Source: Rhyacophila brunnea (taxonomy: Eukaryota > Arthropoda > Insecta > Trichoptera > Rhyacophilidae). Taken from it: DNA of 64,000 nt. The stretch spans positions 80,881-144,880 of the forward strand of contig JAGYXB010000376.1 in the NCBI GenBank assembly GCA_022495005.1, read 5' to 3'. Shown here in pieces: positions 12,144 through 25,539 of the stretch. Position 1 is the first letter of the stretch. Every line of letters begins with the position of its first letter. Under the pieces are notes generated by a model. It was not told the DNA's origin and did no database searches. It saw only the letters and a list, made by a program, of their open reading frames with translations. The translations under genes and the position numbers were made by a program.

Positions 12144-13818
12144 GGGAATAATGATCCTATAGAGAACCATGTTATATCTGATGCATTTGCTAAGCATTTT
12201 GAATCACTTTATAGCTCAATAGAACCGCTACTTGACCCCGATTCTGCTGGTCCTTCGTCTGCAACGCAAGATATTCAAATCTCAGCTTTTGACGAAAAAG
12301 ATATGGAATATGGGTTTTCAAATTTGTCTCCCAAAAGTTCATTTGGTCCAGATGGCTTGCCACCTTATGTGGTTAAGGGCTGTTACGAACATATATCCTT
12401 TCCGCTTAAACATATATTTAATTTAATCATAGCATCCAGCACTTTTCCTGATGCATGGAAAATAACCCGCCTAAGGCCGCTTCATAAAAAGGGATCTAGA
12501 TCAGAGATCTCTAACTATAGCAGTTCTTTCGGCTCCATGTAAATTATTTGAATCGATATTACATATAAACATCAACCGTCAAATAGACTCTCGCCTCTCC
12601 GATTCGCAGCATGGTTTTCGACTTAGGCGGTCCACAGTAACAAATCTTATAGTGTATAATAATTTTTATTTCAAATTCTATGGATAAGTCAATTCAAGTT
12701 GATTCTGTGTACACAGATATTTCCAAGGCATTTGATCGTGTTGATCACGATATTTTATTACAAAAGCTTTGTATATTTGGCGCGTCACATAGTATAATAT
12801 GTTCTTTTGCTTCTTATTTGAAAAATCGCCGTCAATTTGTTGATTACCATGGGAATGAATCGCGGATTTTTAGAACAAACTCTGGTGTTCCTCAAGGTTC
12901 AAATCTTGGCCCAATTTTGTTTTTAATATTTTTGATGATATTGTCAAAGTTATAACCAATTCTTCTTGTTTGCTATTCGCAGATGATCTTAAACTTTTTC
13001 GAACTATTGAAACCCCATTATGCTGTGCGATGTTGCAGTCTGACCTAGATGCTATCTCGCAATGGTCTATCTTAAATAAACTTGGATTCGCTACCTCCAA
13101 ATGTAATATTATTTCATTCAATCGTTCAAGGCACACCTTATTGTTCCCATACACATTGTCTGGTATAATATTGAGTAGGGTAACGGAGATAAAAGATTTG
13201 GGAGTATTGTATGATACAAAGTTCACTTTCAATCAGCATATTCTTAACATCAGTACTAGATCTAGCAAAATGCTTGGTTTTGTTATGAGGGTTTCAAAAT
13301 CATTCAAAAACGTCCGAGTGCTACGTACATTATACGTATCATTTGTGTTGAGTATTCTTGAATATGCCAGCATTATTTGGAATCCTAATAGGTTCATGCA
13401 CACAATTAAGCTGGATCGAGTCCACAATAGATTTCTTAGATTTCTCTACTTAAGAACATACGGGTTCTTTCCTTATGATAATGACAATAAAATGAATTTC
13501 CCCGACTCGTTTTCTTCTGGGTATGCTATCAATGCAATCCCTGTCTACCCGAAGAGTGATTGTTCTTTTAAAGCATTTCTTTTTACTTCTTCGTGGGTTC
13601 ATTTACAATCCGTATATACTGGCAAATATTATTTTCATGTTCCCACCAATATCACTCGTAGCTCCACGGTCTTCAAGATACCTCGTCGCAGGACAGATGT
13701 TATGTTTCATGATGCTGTATATCGTGCAATTAGCTTATTTGATGGCACCATAAAGGTTGATTTGTTTTTTATTAATTATATAATGTTTGTAGACGTTTTA
13801 AATAGGATAAATTTATAA
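12144..13818 (+). pseudogene. 5'-truncated CR1/Jockey-type non-LTR reverse transcriptase
   Basis: Homology begins with a stretch like AFAKHFESLYSS (about 12180) and continues with SSFGPDGLPPYVVKGC (RT motif 1 region, 12340-12390), then WKITRLRPLHKKGSRSEISN. After a frame change near 12530 come DSQHGFRLRRSTVTNL and, after another near 12675, YTDISKAFDRVDHD (motif A, Asp present), SGVPQGSNLGP (motif B) and, after a third near 12930, LFADDLKLF (motif C, FADD at 12976-12987). The thumb and C-terminal part run to the stop at 13816-13818. The apurinic endonuclease domain and ORF1 are absent. At least three frameshifts make it inactive. Clade is judged from motif wording only. Confidence 0.92.
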
Positions 13819-14007
13819 TTGTATATATTTTCATATTTCTTTAATATTTACACATGCTGTCTTTTCCACTTTCTTGTCATATTAGTTGTTATTTGTAATT
13901 AAGATATTTTATATATTTGTATGTATTATGTATTATGGCGCATTGGCCAAAAGCTGTAATGCCGTAATACTCTTTTTTATAAATAAATAAATAAATAAAT
14001 AAATAAA
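13819..14007 (+). repeat. 3' UTR and (AAAT)n tail of the non-LTR element
   Basis: The reverse-transcriptase remnant is followed by an AT-rich 3' region with CTGTAATGCCGTAATACTC and a tail of ATAAATAAATAAATAAATAA at about 13979-14007. Simple-repeat tails like this mark the 3' end of CR1/Jockey-like insertions, so the insertion boundary is near 14007. Confidence 0.8.
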
Positions 14008-15038
14008 CCAAGGATGTCATAACGAAAGAAAATAATATGTCGATGCTTGCTATCGGTAGGTACGTTTTTGACATCTTATCTGTAACTGACAGCCAATGAA
14101 ATTGGTTGTTTGAAACGCGAAACGTATTTTCTTCTTGGTTCGTCTCGTCAATTCAATGGCCTTTTGTTGAATTATGTTATGAATTTTAACTTGAAGTTAT
14201 GTATCTTGGTATCTTGCGAGGCTTCATTCTTGAAACACGTCACCGCTAACGAGATACAGCACCATACATGGATTGATATTAAATTAAGTAGTTCATACTA
14301 AAAATAACAATTTACATGGCACTTGTCGAACATCTCGAGTGCGTTCGGGTTTATTTTTTTGTGTGAAAACCTTGTTGGAAATTAAATTAACTTTTCGAAG
14401 GCGGTTCGAGCCGGTTCGAATGTCGTTGTGGGTAGCAGCGTGGCGAGGTGTATAATAAATTTTAAGGGAACATGACTTCATAGTACATACTAAAAATAAT
14501 ACATTTATTCGAAATTAATTAACTTGTTTATCAACGATGTGCACGGTGGCTACAGCGTAGGCCGTAGAGTCTGTATGCCGTAGGCCGTAGACGCTGACGT
14601 AGAGCTCAAATTGAAATTTGTCTAGCTATATATAGTGAACTTTACATATTACAAATTCAAGACTTTCACATCATGACAAAGAAATAGTATTAAAACAGCA
14701 TTAAAAAACAGAAATAGAAGCAATATTAGTAAAAGAATAAATACAAAAACATAGAAATACATAGAAGAACAATTTATATAACAACGTCCACCTAAACGCA
14801 TCCTCACGTAAATGAAATATATCATTATCTGAAGCAATTTAGTTGAACATAGTTATTGACCGCCCAATTGGTGTTACCAATGACAGGTTAGTTCTGCAAT
14901 CTGGGAGAACAAAAAACCTGATGTTCCTGATTTCAAAATACGTAGGTCAACACTACGAAGAATAGCAGAGTTTACGTTTACACTGTGTATAAGTTGGAAA
15001 AAAGACGTAGTCAATAAATATACCTGTGTACATACAAC
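14008..15038. other. Unassigned sequence; short tandem repeat at 14557-14591
   Basis: No gene is supported. GTAGGCCGTAGA occurs twice with a 23-bp period at 14557 and 14580. A GC-richer patch at 14330-14450 lacks motifs. Confidence 0.4.
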
Positions 15039-15611
15039 TAGAGTTGGGTATTTCCCGAGAAAATCTCAATCTCGAGATTCGGGATTTCGCGAAATAATGA
15101 AATTTTGACTTCTCGAGATTCGGGATTTCCAGAAAAGAATTCTAGAGAAATTGGGAGATTTAAAAAAAACCTGTAAAAATCCTAAAATCAGTGTAAAAAC
15201 AGACAAATTCCAAAAAAATATGATTTTTTTTATTTATGTAAGAAGACAAACAAAATAGAAGTAGGAAAACAAAAATAATTCAAAACATTACTTATTAAAA
15301 TAGTATTTCAAAAAACACAGACTGTCAATGGCTGCGTCTGACAATCGCGTACGCTTTTGAGACACAAAATTCCCTGATGTTGCAAAAATTGTGCTCATTT
15401 TGAGTCGACGTTGGCTTAATTGTTTTAAATGTGTTTTCTGTCAGCTTTCTTCATAAATATAACCGTTTGTTTTCAATTAATATTTGATAATAAAGAAATC
15501 CCGAATCCCGAGAAAAGATTCTCGAGATCCGGGATTTCCCGAAATGTTTAAAATTTCAATTCTCGAGATTCGGGATGGAAAATCTCGAAAATTTCCCGAA
15601 ACCCAACTCTA
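15039..15611. mobile_element. TAGAGTTGGG MITE (hAT-like), copy A
   Basis: Terminal inverted repeats TAGAGTTGGGTATTTCCCGA and its near reverse complement enclose 573 bp. The flanks carry an exact 8-bp duplication, CATACAAC, at 15031-15038 and 15612-15619. Subterminal regions are packed with CTCGAGATTCGGGATTTC units in both orientations. TAGAG ends with an 8-bp duplication fit the hAT superfamily. No transposase is present. Other copies lie at 27813-28393 and 55222-55786. Confidence 0.9.
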
Positions 15612-15619
15612 CATACAAC

Positions 15620-16469
15620 CAAAACGTAATAAACATTGTGTGCGAAAGCTAGATTATAACGCGAAACATGGCTAGAATATAGCGAGAAAAAGGCGGTAAT
15701 AGTGACACGTTTTACGTATTTTAGAACCAAAATGCAGCCTCCTCTTCTTTTTGCTGAAATAGCAAGTGGATTACTTGACGTCATGTTAAAATCTCACGAA
15801 GGAATTTTATTTGTTTTTAAAAGTATAGTATAAATTTATTACAATCAAATTGTATTATGGGTCAGCCATCGATCACCTTTCAATTCGATAATAATTATTA
15901 CAAGTTTGCAAGTCGGTACTATGTATGTAGAAAGTTTTCAAACCGGAGCGCGCGTTTATTTTCCTTGTATTATTTATAAAATAAATACCTATGTAAATAT
16001 ATTATATACCTTGGATAGGGAGAAATGCAATAACAGTCTTTAAACTTCTTACTTGCATAATATATCTACTGAAAAATATTGCAAAATAAAAAAATCTCAT
16101 TTTTATGAAATATACCTACTGTTAAAATAGTATTATTATTTTTTCTTCCTTAATTTTTTATATATAAGTACTTCAGTATATTATTTTCTTGTTGCAGTTC
16201 TGACAATGGTAAATTTTGATTAAAGTGAACTCTAGTTTTTTTTACAAATTTTCTAATGAGCAACTTAAAATTCCATTACACCCCATAAAACAGTCTATTT
16301 GAAGGACAAAATTGAATAATAATTGAAATCGGATAAAAAATCTTATTAGCAAAATAACACTAAAGCGCATTATTCTTGAATAAATAAAATTGAGGTTTAC
16401 GACATCTAATAAATATCTTCATGTAAGTTTCGTATTAAACTTGAGAAAAAATATGTAAAAATGAACCGA
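15620..16469. other. Unassigned AT-rich sequence
   Basis: No gene or element with clear ends. Confidence 0.4.
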
Positions 16470-16514
16470 AACGCAATTTGCGCTCCGGTCCGCTCCGTTA
16501 CATTTCGAGCCCTG
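16470..16514 (-). repeat. Terminal fragment of the CAGGGCTCGAAATG hAT MITE family
   Basis: Read on the reverse strand the block begins CAGGGCTCGAAATGTAACGG and continues with GCGGACCGGAGCGC. It matches the ends of the complete element at 37747-38024. The opposite end was not found nearby. Confidence 0.6.
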
Positions 16515-19500
16515 TATGAAGGTATGCTACATACTGATCGGTATTGAAACTATGTCTGGAATTTTCGCAAAATTATTGAGCCCAATGTCAAATGCGTTTA
16601 AAAGCTAGCGTTAAGTACGACTAGTTGTTGAATATTCATTTCTTAATGCCAATAATTAACAGCCATAATCTGGCTTTTATTACCAGGCGTTTTTGTCAGA
16701 TATATATATAATAAATGAATACATTTGTCTCGTATGGTATGCAACTATGTAATATTAATTACCTATACTACACGTTGGTCTATCGATACTATTATCGGAA
16801 ATGCTGCAAATTGTACCTGGGACATTCTTAATATTCTTAATATTCTTAATATTAGTTAGTTGGTTGAACACAGAGTTTAGTTAGCCGTAGAATAATAATT
16901 AATAATAAAGAAAGAGAGAGATATATATATATAAAACACCGTAGAATAACATAATTATATAATGACTACATGTGTATTTTATTTATGAACATTGTTAAGT
17001 CAGTTCTTAATAGGGTGATATGAGACATGCAGGGGTGGTGTTATAGTAGGTAGGTACAGCTGAAAAACAATATTTGTGAACAATTTGGTCTTCGGTTGAA
17101 ATATGTATGTTACATTAATTATTTAATTGTTAAGATAATATAGCATCCATGTCGATTTTAAAGCAAATCTGGTGTAAGCTTAACTTAGCTTTCTTATAAG
17201 ATGTTTTGTACTGTTTGCGGATTTATAAATGCTAGATTTATTAAGGCCATACACTAAATACTTATTTGCAAGGCATATACTTAATTAAAAAAAAAACTCT
17301 ATACATATTGGCAATGGTGGACTGAAGACACATAATCACCACACTCAGTAAAGTCATTAATTTTACAACCACACTCAACTATTGTCATTTTATCCTTTTT
17401 TATTCGATATCTGCAGTACTATTGTAGTTCAAATAAATTTTTGCCTGTGTCGCTATTGTTCAGTCTCGTCTTCTTCTCCAGTGCTTAATATTGGGTATAG
17501 CTTCTGACATCACGTTCTTCCCAATACCCACTCGACGTATGCGCAGCTTTCCCACTGTTTTTCTTCCCCATTTATCTATGAAGGTTATTTTTAACATTGT
17601 TGATGTAAATATATACCTACATATCATTTAATTATATAGATCTTATCGACTGTCTTTACGTGTCAATAATAATTATTTATTGATACTAATATCAATATCA
17701 GCTAAAAATAGTAAATAGTGTTAATGTATTTATCTACCTACCGTTTTGCAAAGGTCAGTTAGGTTGATTGATAACGATTGATAAGGACAGTCATAAAAAA
17801 AGTGAAGTGTAATAAATAATAATAAATAATATATTTTTGTAGGTTATAACATATTATTATTTAACACGATTACATGAAAAATATTGACTTCACACATATA
17901 TTTTAAAGTGCATGTAGGTACATTTTTATACAAACAATATTACAATTATTGTAATGCATTGTAAACTGTACGCTGTCTGTCTTGTTCTGTAAAATATAAA
18001 CCATTAACCATCCAAGTCGTTGGATTGGCCACCCCCACAGCAGTTTTAACAGTAGGTACTATCAATTCCCTCCATTTTCGAAGGTGAATAGCAAGCTGTC
18101 ACTTTTACTTTGTTGTCCGGTTTTTCGTCTGGATTTTAGGACTTGGAGGTGAACAAATAACACACCGGAATTGTTTTGGAAACGGCAAGGTATATTTAAG
18201 TTAATATTATATAAAAGTTACAATTTTAATAATTTATTTTACGGAGGACGAAATGTACGTGTTTGCGATTTTGCTGTTTGCAGCGTTCTGCCCGCCATGT
18301 TGTGTTTCGCTTTCAACCAGAAGCATTGTCAAAAAGGCGACGTTGCAAATATTTTTTAACCGTCATAAGCTACGGCATTGCCGGCTCTATTATTTTTATT
18401 ATTTATTTTCGTAATCAGCGCTTTACTATTTGTTGGATTTGATACCGACTCGGGCCTCTCTAGATACACAGAGATATCCCCAAATGGGGACCATACGGGG
18501 GTGTAACAGTAACTACTTATCTGTATATATTGTTATATTCAGTAATAATATATCTCAATTTCCATTCTCATGAAACAATAGAAGATTTACTGATAAGTTA
18601 TTTCAGATACAAAGGTTTTATCGCAAGGTGTTTGGTAAATTTTCCACTATATTTGGTTGTAAAATGTAAATCGTGTAGTGTGTACCACTAAAGTAACACG
18701 GGACGATTGCAAAAGTCCTCCTACTGGACAGTAACGGATTTGCCGAGCCGAAAATGTATACCTTAAATTCCATACATACCTACGACGTACCTATACCGGG
18801 TACCTAGTCAGTCTCTAGCCACGGATAATATGGTTTTTTGCGTGGAGCGCAATAAATTGTTTTTGAAGTGAAAAATAAATTTTCACTTCATTCATTCATG
18901 ATCCATTTCAAAAAATATTAATTCATAAAAACGTGTGCTAGCTATCTAAGAAAGAATAAAACATATCTGAAGTATGTAGGTAGCAGTAACGTGCGGTAAA
19001 TTTTGAGATTGGGAATAGTCTTCTTTATAAGTGGTTTTGTTTATCAAAAAAGAAAATTTATTGTTTATCTATCAAGAGTCCGGGTACCGTATGAAGCTTG
19101 ACAAAAAAAAAGAGTTAAACCTGAATAATCTGTCGAGTTTGTAGGAAAATGTAAATGCCATTATTATTCCCTGTCTTTTCATCCAACAAATTAACGTCAA
19201 GTTTCACAATGACCAACATATAAATACCATAACAGCTGTGTATAATATTTATATTAGGTATTTTTCTTTTAATATTTAAATTGCCACGGTTTATTACAAA
19301 ATAATTGCTATTTTTAATCTTTTGATATTTTATGTGAATGCGCCGTACACAGCATTTATGAACCGTACGCCACTGGTATAGTATATGTATATATAGTGAA
19401 TACAATAAAATAAGGTAAATTTTATTTTGGGTAAATTATTTTAAAAAAACATATTTGATTATGTATTTAGGTACACTAAGCATCGATATCATTATTCATT

Positions 19501-20440
19501 GCATACATAAATATTATTTTTGTTTTCAGTGATAAACAATTAGTCGCTATTGACACTTCAGGTACATATTTCTTCCAATGACTTCCATTTTTTGACAAAG
19601 CGCAACTGTTTTCAATATCATATCAAAAGATGTCCGAAATGCATGTCAAGGACCATGCGCAGCCATCTCGAAAGAGAAAACAAAATAATTAATTATGACC
19701 AGTTTTTTTCTTCAACAAAGCCAAAGCCCTGCACATAAATAACATATTAATATTAAACGTATTTTGTAACTAACGATATAAAAAATATATATTTTTCGCC
19801 CATCTTTGCAACGTTTGCAACCGATTGATGTCGCTACCTATTATACTTATAGCATACTACAATACAGTGTCATTTAAAATTTAATATCTAGAATCTAGAT
19901 GAAAACAGCATCTTTGTTTCGCAAACTGAATATTGATCATTTTTTTCGCACTCGACCAAGCTATAGGCATGTCTAACTTCAAGTAGGCTGGGTTTCACTA
20001 TCCAGTGTCAAAACTGACAGTGCTTACCAGGCAGTACCACAATCTCATTATCATTATTCAACTTGAACAAACGTATTATGTTTCTTACTTACTTCTCAAT
20101 ATCTCAATCTCAATATTCTCCTACTTTGCAAAGAGCCTACTGCGCGACGGTAAAGGGAACTACGCCTCAGTTTAAAGTGTTTGGTTACATATGTTCTCTT
20201 TCTCATACTGATACGGCAGGTCGTTAATGATGCCATAGAATCAAATAATATCTACAACTAGATCTCGCGGATATCTTCATCTTCTTGGTTAATTTTAACG
20301 TTTTCACGTATTAAGGACATAAAAATAGTAATAATTAATTCTCCCCCTTCACAATCTTAATGAATTAATCATATAATTATTTAAAAATAAATCAGTGGGT
20401 ACTTACTCTTTCATTGGTTTTATTTACAAAATGTATGTAC
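16515..20440. other. Gene-free AT-rich stretch with microsatellites
   Basis: Nearly 4 kb without a supportable gene. It holds an ATTCTTAAT-type tandem tract at about 16821-16856, a GAGA then ATAT tract at 16905-16935, and an AATAATAAATAAT tract near 17810. Open frames such as 18171-18359 and 19115-19405 have AT-driven composition and no motif. Confidence 0.5.
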
Positions 20441-20514
20441 CTATATCTACCGATAATTATTGATATTCAAAGACTAACTATATCTACCGATAATTATTGA
20501 TATTCAAAGACTAA
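20441..20514 (+). repeat. Perfect 37-bp tandem duplication
   Basis: The unit beginning CTATATCTACCGATAATTAT and ending AAAGACTAA occurs at 20441-20477 and again, identical, at 20478-20514. It is a local duplication with no coding meaning. Confidence 0.95.
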
Positions 20515-21556
20515 AAATGAATTGGGAAAATAATATCGGTTTGTCTTTTATAATGATCGAATTTTACTAAAGCAGTCGTTGTGAGTGTTAACTGAATAAA
20601 AAATGGTTTACCCAATATATAGCAATACAGCGTGTACACAAAAAAAACATTTAACTAGCCAACGTATTATTATGATGTTTTGTATTCGCGTAATAGCGTT
20701 TTTGCTTGATATTCTCAATAAAACAAATTGTCTAAAAAATGCCATTATGATAAAAATTATAATTGTGCGCTTTGGATGTTTGCCATAGAATCGTGATGAT
20801 GACGAGCTGAGCTTCCCGCCCACGTAAAGCGAGGAGCTTGTCGAAGAATAGGATATTATGTATGCCACGTTTCAAGGTCGAGTGTTATTATTTTTAGTGC
20901 GCTCTGTAGAGCGGTGTTCCCCAACTATTTATATTGGTCTGCTATCAACGCTATGAACGTAGCTCAACAGTTTTTTTTTAATATTATAATCCGATCGCTA
21001 ATTGAGTATGATATAACACTTTAACAACGACATACCCAACGTGTTTACTTTGTATATACCTAAGTCTGAATTCTATCCATCTACCTATTGTGGGTGCGGT
21101 GAGATACAAGCCACCGATATAATTCGACTGGCAATGGAGCTAAAAAAATCGAAGGTATCTTATCTCACTGCCGTTTTTTACGACCCGGTGGCGTTTTGCC
21201 AAACCTTAGGTACCCACCGGAAAGGCAATGGAGTTGTCGCGGCTGTATCAATGTAGCTTTTGGCGAGAACATTTCTATGCCCGTCATCCAGAGTATAATG
21301 CCTTATTATGCACATCAAAATATAATTAAATACTATTTTTATTCGGTTCATTAATATTTTAAAATCAAGTGTAAATATTGGTGTTTAAAACCACACTTTT
21401 GATATAAACTTATTTATTTATTGTGAGTGAATGAATACCTACTTACATAATATTGCCGTCAGTGGTGTGCTTAATACTTTTTAATCCACTTGGATCTTGG
21501 ATGCCGGCAGGCTGTAAGCCAATATAATACTTAGTACAGGCACAAAGCCATAGGTA
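20515..21556. other. Unassigned sequence with small open frames
   Basis: The 71-codon frame at 21041-21256 is in a somewhat GC-richer context but has no recognisable domain or splice sites. The overlapping frames at 20603-20868 on both strands are low-complexity. Confidence 0.35.
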
Positions 21557-21690
21557 AGGATGTCACATCGAAGAACATTATTATATCGGTACCGTATCGA
21601 AACGAAAGAAAGTATCGATGATTAGGTATTGAATCTAAAAAAAAAAGTATTGATACTTGGTATCAGTATCATTAAAAAGATGCGTTAAAG
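21557..21690 (+). repeat. TATCGATACT-rich dispersed repeat, copy 2
   Basis: It matches 3003-3120 in word order: a CATCGAAGAAC start, TATCGGTACCG, GAAAGAAAGTATCGA, then AAGTATTGATACTTGG. Ends are not definable. Confidence 0.45.
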
Positions 21691-22939
21691 AGTAAAAATC
21701 GAAGGTTGAAAGCATAAGATGTGTGAAAAACTAAACAATTTCACATGATTTTCACAAAATTTTCTAAATGTGTTGTCTTTGGCTTTGTCCATTTCTTTAT
21801 GGGTGGTATTAGTATTAGACCATCAAAGATGTTTTGTCAAATGTTGTATTGCATTATTTTATAAAATACAAGATAGCATATTACAATGCGTAAAATAGGT
21901 ATTTTATAAGAGGTCAGTGTAAAAAAAATGGGCAACAAAGAATGTAAATATTGGCTTGTACTTATAACAACCAAAAAAAGTGCATTTTAGGCGTTAAATA
22001 CATAATTTATTTATTCTTGTTAAGAGTTGTTTGTTACATTGTTTAATGTAAGTATTTATATCGAAATGTATTAAAACTTATTTAAAAATATTACCTATAC
22101 CATACGTAAGTATTTTATAATAATATTGTGCGCTTACAATATTCACTACACGCCATGACATTTTTTCATACACCTTTTTATTCTAATACATATAACACTG
22201 TTCGATCTATTTTGTACACCAACGGTTAGGATGAATATAAGGTTCATAGATGTTTCTTACAAAATTCGTATATCTCTTGAATTATTTATACTTACCTGTA
22301 AGTAGTTAACAAAATGTCCTACCATTGAGTTTCGTCTCTTCCTACCTTCGGAGCAGGGTCTCGAATTTTCAGATGAATAAATTATTATTAAAACTATTTA
22401 TAGCTTCGTTTACCGCTCTAAAAGTTTTCCCAGTCCAGCTCTAGCAGCGCTGAAAAATAGCATTCTATTTTTTTCAGTTGTTGCTAGGCATATTTTTAAA
22501 AACATTGTAAATTTGTCTTAGGCCCATTCAAATATACACAATGTTTTGAATTATATAATAAAATGTGGCACGCTCGAGCCACTTTCGACACATTAATAAC
22601 AATTTGTAGCGTTCCATCAGTTGCCAATTTATTTCAAATATAATAATATTTACGTGTGTATTTTTTTTATTTTTCTCTCGTTCATGAAATCATGCTTGTG
22701 CTCCAAATAATCTTTATGTTTTTTTCGTGGCTGTGATTCCACAAGATGATACGTAATACTGCGTAATGGTAAAATACAATATCTCTATTCTGAGATTGCT
22801 TATCAGACCAGGTAAATAGTTCGCTTATTTTTATTTTTCTCACGTTTATTGAGACTACGATGTTTATTTATGACTGTATGTATAAAGAATATTCATTAAT
22901 TCATATCTCTACGGGAAAGGTTAAACGGTTATTTTATTT
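21691..22939. other. Unassigned AT-rich sequence
   Basis: No gene, RNA or bounded repeat is visible. Confidence 0.4.
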
Positions 22940-23220
22940 TTAAAAAAGGTTACACCCTGTCCATGACGACGCTAACCCCTTAAAATGGAAATCTTTATCT
23001 AAAGTTTTTTTTACAATACAGTGATACGAACAGGAAATAATCTGAGGGGATAGGGCAATGCTGTAAGGTGGGTGGTTTACCTGCTGAAATTCGCATCCTA
23101 CACGTAAAGATATTGTGTACTGGGGCTTTGTCGTAAAGGCGCAGTACGCTTGATTTGAGCGTTCCACCTTAACGGACTTCCTAGAAAACAGTTGCCATGA
23201 CCTTTGGCGTATTCCAGTAA
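22940..23220 (-). pseudogene. Mariner-like transposase C-terminal remnant
   Basis: The reverse-strand reading contains GCEFQQVNHPPYSIALSP followed by CIVKKTLDKDFHFKG. This resembles the mariner C-terminal block in which HPPYS is followed by DLAPSD and then YHLF...L..K.F. The catalytic Asp of DLAPSD is not preserved here (IALSPQ). Only this end is left and no termini were found. Confidence 0.5.
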
Positions 23221-23270
23221 AAGACGTTGATCAACAGAGTTTTTGTGCATCACATTATGTGATAGATCAT

Positions 23271-23614
23271 AATTTAGGCCAATTCAATGTCCGCTTTTAA
23301 AACAATACCCCACTTGTCTCATATTTGGCCACTTGGTTCTGCTTTCCTGCTTTAATCATAGTGATATGACATCCAATCTCCAAGCTTTTATTTTGGTCTA
23401 TATATCCCCAGCACAACGTGTAAAACGCCTGGATGAAGAAGAAATTTAGGCCAATTCAATGTCCGCTTTTAAAACAATACCCCACTTGTCTCATATTTGG
23501 CCACTTGGTTCTGCTTTCCTGCTTTAATCATAGTGATATGACATCCAATCTCCAAGCTTTTATTTTGGTCTATATATCCCCAGCACAACGTGTAAAACGC
23601 CTGGATGAAGAAGA
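23271..23614 (+). repeat. Perfect 172-bp tandem duplication
   Basis: The 172-bp unit at 23271-23442, starting AATTTAGGCCAATTCAATGT and ending GGATGAAGAAG, is repeated without any difference that I can see at 23443-23614. Perfect identity in a region of old, eroded repeats implies either a very recent duplication or an assembly error. Confidence 0.93.
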
Positions 23615-23765
23615 GCTGGTGGGGTTACAACTGGAAGGCCTCACAGATGACAGCGCGAGCGGATCACGTCCTATTGGACGTGATATAGTGTCCTTGCACA
23701 TTGACCTCAAAAACGCCGGTAGGTACACCGTGAGCCCTGAAAAGTGGCGCCACTTTTTCTTTTAG
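23433..23765 (+). other. Unrecognised 110-codon open frame across the duplication
   Basis: The frame starts inside the first duplicate, spans the second, and ends with an acidic stretch (RLDEEELVGLQLEGLTDD) and a SGSRPIGRDIVS block with GC-richer codons. The last 50 codons look like genuine former coding sequence, perhaps an exon or mobile-element debris. I do not recognise the family. The upstream part is only open because of the duplication. Confidence 0.3.
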
Positions 23766-24042
23766 TGCATTGATGCGTCACAGGCACAGCCGTTTGTGTG
23801 TGGCATTTCTATGAAAATGCTAATGTTTAAGGGCTCTTCTGCCACTCACTGCGTTTAGATTATACGAAATAGATTAAAAAAAAATAACTGATTACTATTA
23901 TATCGATAGGTATGTATGTTTGCGATATCAGAGCACGTTGCAAAACTGTACATAGTCCCTAATATCCGCGCCTATCCTTAAGAGGCCAATATAGGCAACT
24001 TAGATTGCGTCGTCTACACTCGACAGTATCCATACATAATAA
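23766..24042. other. Unassigned sequence
   Basis: Nothing recognisable. Confidence 0.35.
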
Positions 24043-24052
24043 TACGTCATAT

Positions 24053-24290
24053 CTTTCGACCATGCCCGATCCTAATATGATCATATATGGGCCTCCACAG
24101 AGTAGAGGTTTGTATTGACAGATTTTGTTTTTACGAGAAATGGATGTCAGCCACTTGCTCAATCTATTAGGTCCATACCCTGACACACACAAATTGAAAA
24201 ACAATATGTGTACTTGCCAGACCCAGGATTCGAACCTGGGACCCACGGCTTTGTAGTCCAACGCTTAAGCCGCGCGGCCTCCGTGGGTGG
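24053..24290 (-). mobile_element. tRNA-derived SINE, complete copy
   Basis: On the reverse strand it starts with a tRNA-like head: GGCCGCGCGGCTTAAGCG (A-box region), then CCAGGTTCGAATCCTGGG (B box). The body contains ATATTGTTTTTCAATTTG, GGTATGGACCTAATAGATTG and CATCCATTTCTCGT, and the end is TATTAGGATCGGGCATGG. It is flanked by an exact 10-bp duplication TACGTCATAT at 24043-24052 and 24291-24300. The anticodon arm does not fold well, so it is a SINE, not a tRNA gene. Other copies are at 36640, 49497 and 62931. Confidence 0.93.
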
Positions 24291-24300
24291 TACGTCATAT

Positions 24301-25539
24301 AGCATGTAATAAATGTACGAAAAAAAAGTCAGTGGCCCAGAACAAATCCGGCCAAAATTAGCAACTCTCGATGGTGTCTATTGCAAAGATAATCCAGATG
24401 GTTCTGCATCGCGGTCTCAGAATAAGATTTAAATGTAAGAGAAACAGAGGACTCTTTTCAAATTTCCTACTTATATGTAGATTGTAGAGATAGATATACG
24501 GCGAATATCGCATTTCGCGCGTTCGTATGGTTGAAGTGTTGAAGGTATTTGGCGACATGTAGCATCATTCACCGGTTCAGACCATCGTGTAGGACAGTGG
24601 CTCTTCGATATTTCTGCTGACAATGAGTCTTTCTAAATTGTGGCCAAAGAACTGCAGAACTTTTTGAAGACATGTGTATGGTGTACCTACATAATATTAG
24701 ATTGCGGAATATATTTATTTTAAATCCTAATTTATCAAAAGGTATAATAGGTATAATACTGAAGCTAAGTATAAAGTTAGTAAAAAAGATTGTTTCTTTC
24801 TCTTCATATATGTAGTCTTACATCACTATGTGGGCTTTGACCTGTATCATCCGCCTACACCCAATTCTATTTAAATGAACTCAAATGCAGTTCTGACACA
24901 CCTACCTACTTAATTTAAATTATAATCTGATTGTAATATAATAATAAGTATATAATAATAATGCAATAAGTATAATAATATATAAAACAATGCATAATAG
25001 TTATTGGACGCAGTTACACGCAAACGATCTAACCCACATTAGACGAATTTCGAGAAATACCTACTTATATATTGTTACAATCTTACGTACTATAATTGAA
25101 AACAAAATTCTATTGTTTTGTGATTATACTTGAATATGCCATAATAATTATTTGTTTTAGATTTTTAGTTATATTATTAGTTATACAAAGATTTTGTATT
25201 ACACTATAATTCCATTGATGCTTTATTTTTAAATTGTTAATAATTACGAATTACTTCAGTGTTCAGTGAAAAATCGACTCAACATTTAAAAAAATGGGAT
25301 AGTGCGTTTAGTAGGTTTGCGAGCAGTGAAAAACCAGCATACCTGCTCAAAGTTATATGGGATAAGTTTTGTGGTTTTTACGTAGGTAAGTACATTGAAA
25401 CATTTATTGAGTGTAATAATTTCAACTGAAGGTATTAGAAATTCAATTAAGTACTTACATGATATTGTGTCTTGTAAAACAAATTATACAGCATACATAA
25501 TTCGGGACGACTTAGAACCATACATATTAGAAAAAAATA
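24301..25539. other. Unassigned AT-rich sequence
   Basis: No gene supported. The reverse frame 24358-24558 has no recognisable motif. Confidence 0.4.

Noticed and set aside
12870..13232. 120-codon reverse-strand open frame
   Set aside because: It is a shadow of the forward reverse-transcriptase remnant (motifs B and C); no independent coding signal.
15039..15200. CRISPR-like array from repeated CTCGAGATTCGGGA units
   Set aside because: The units are irregular, in both orientations, confined to the ends of a MITE, and the genome is eukaryotic.
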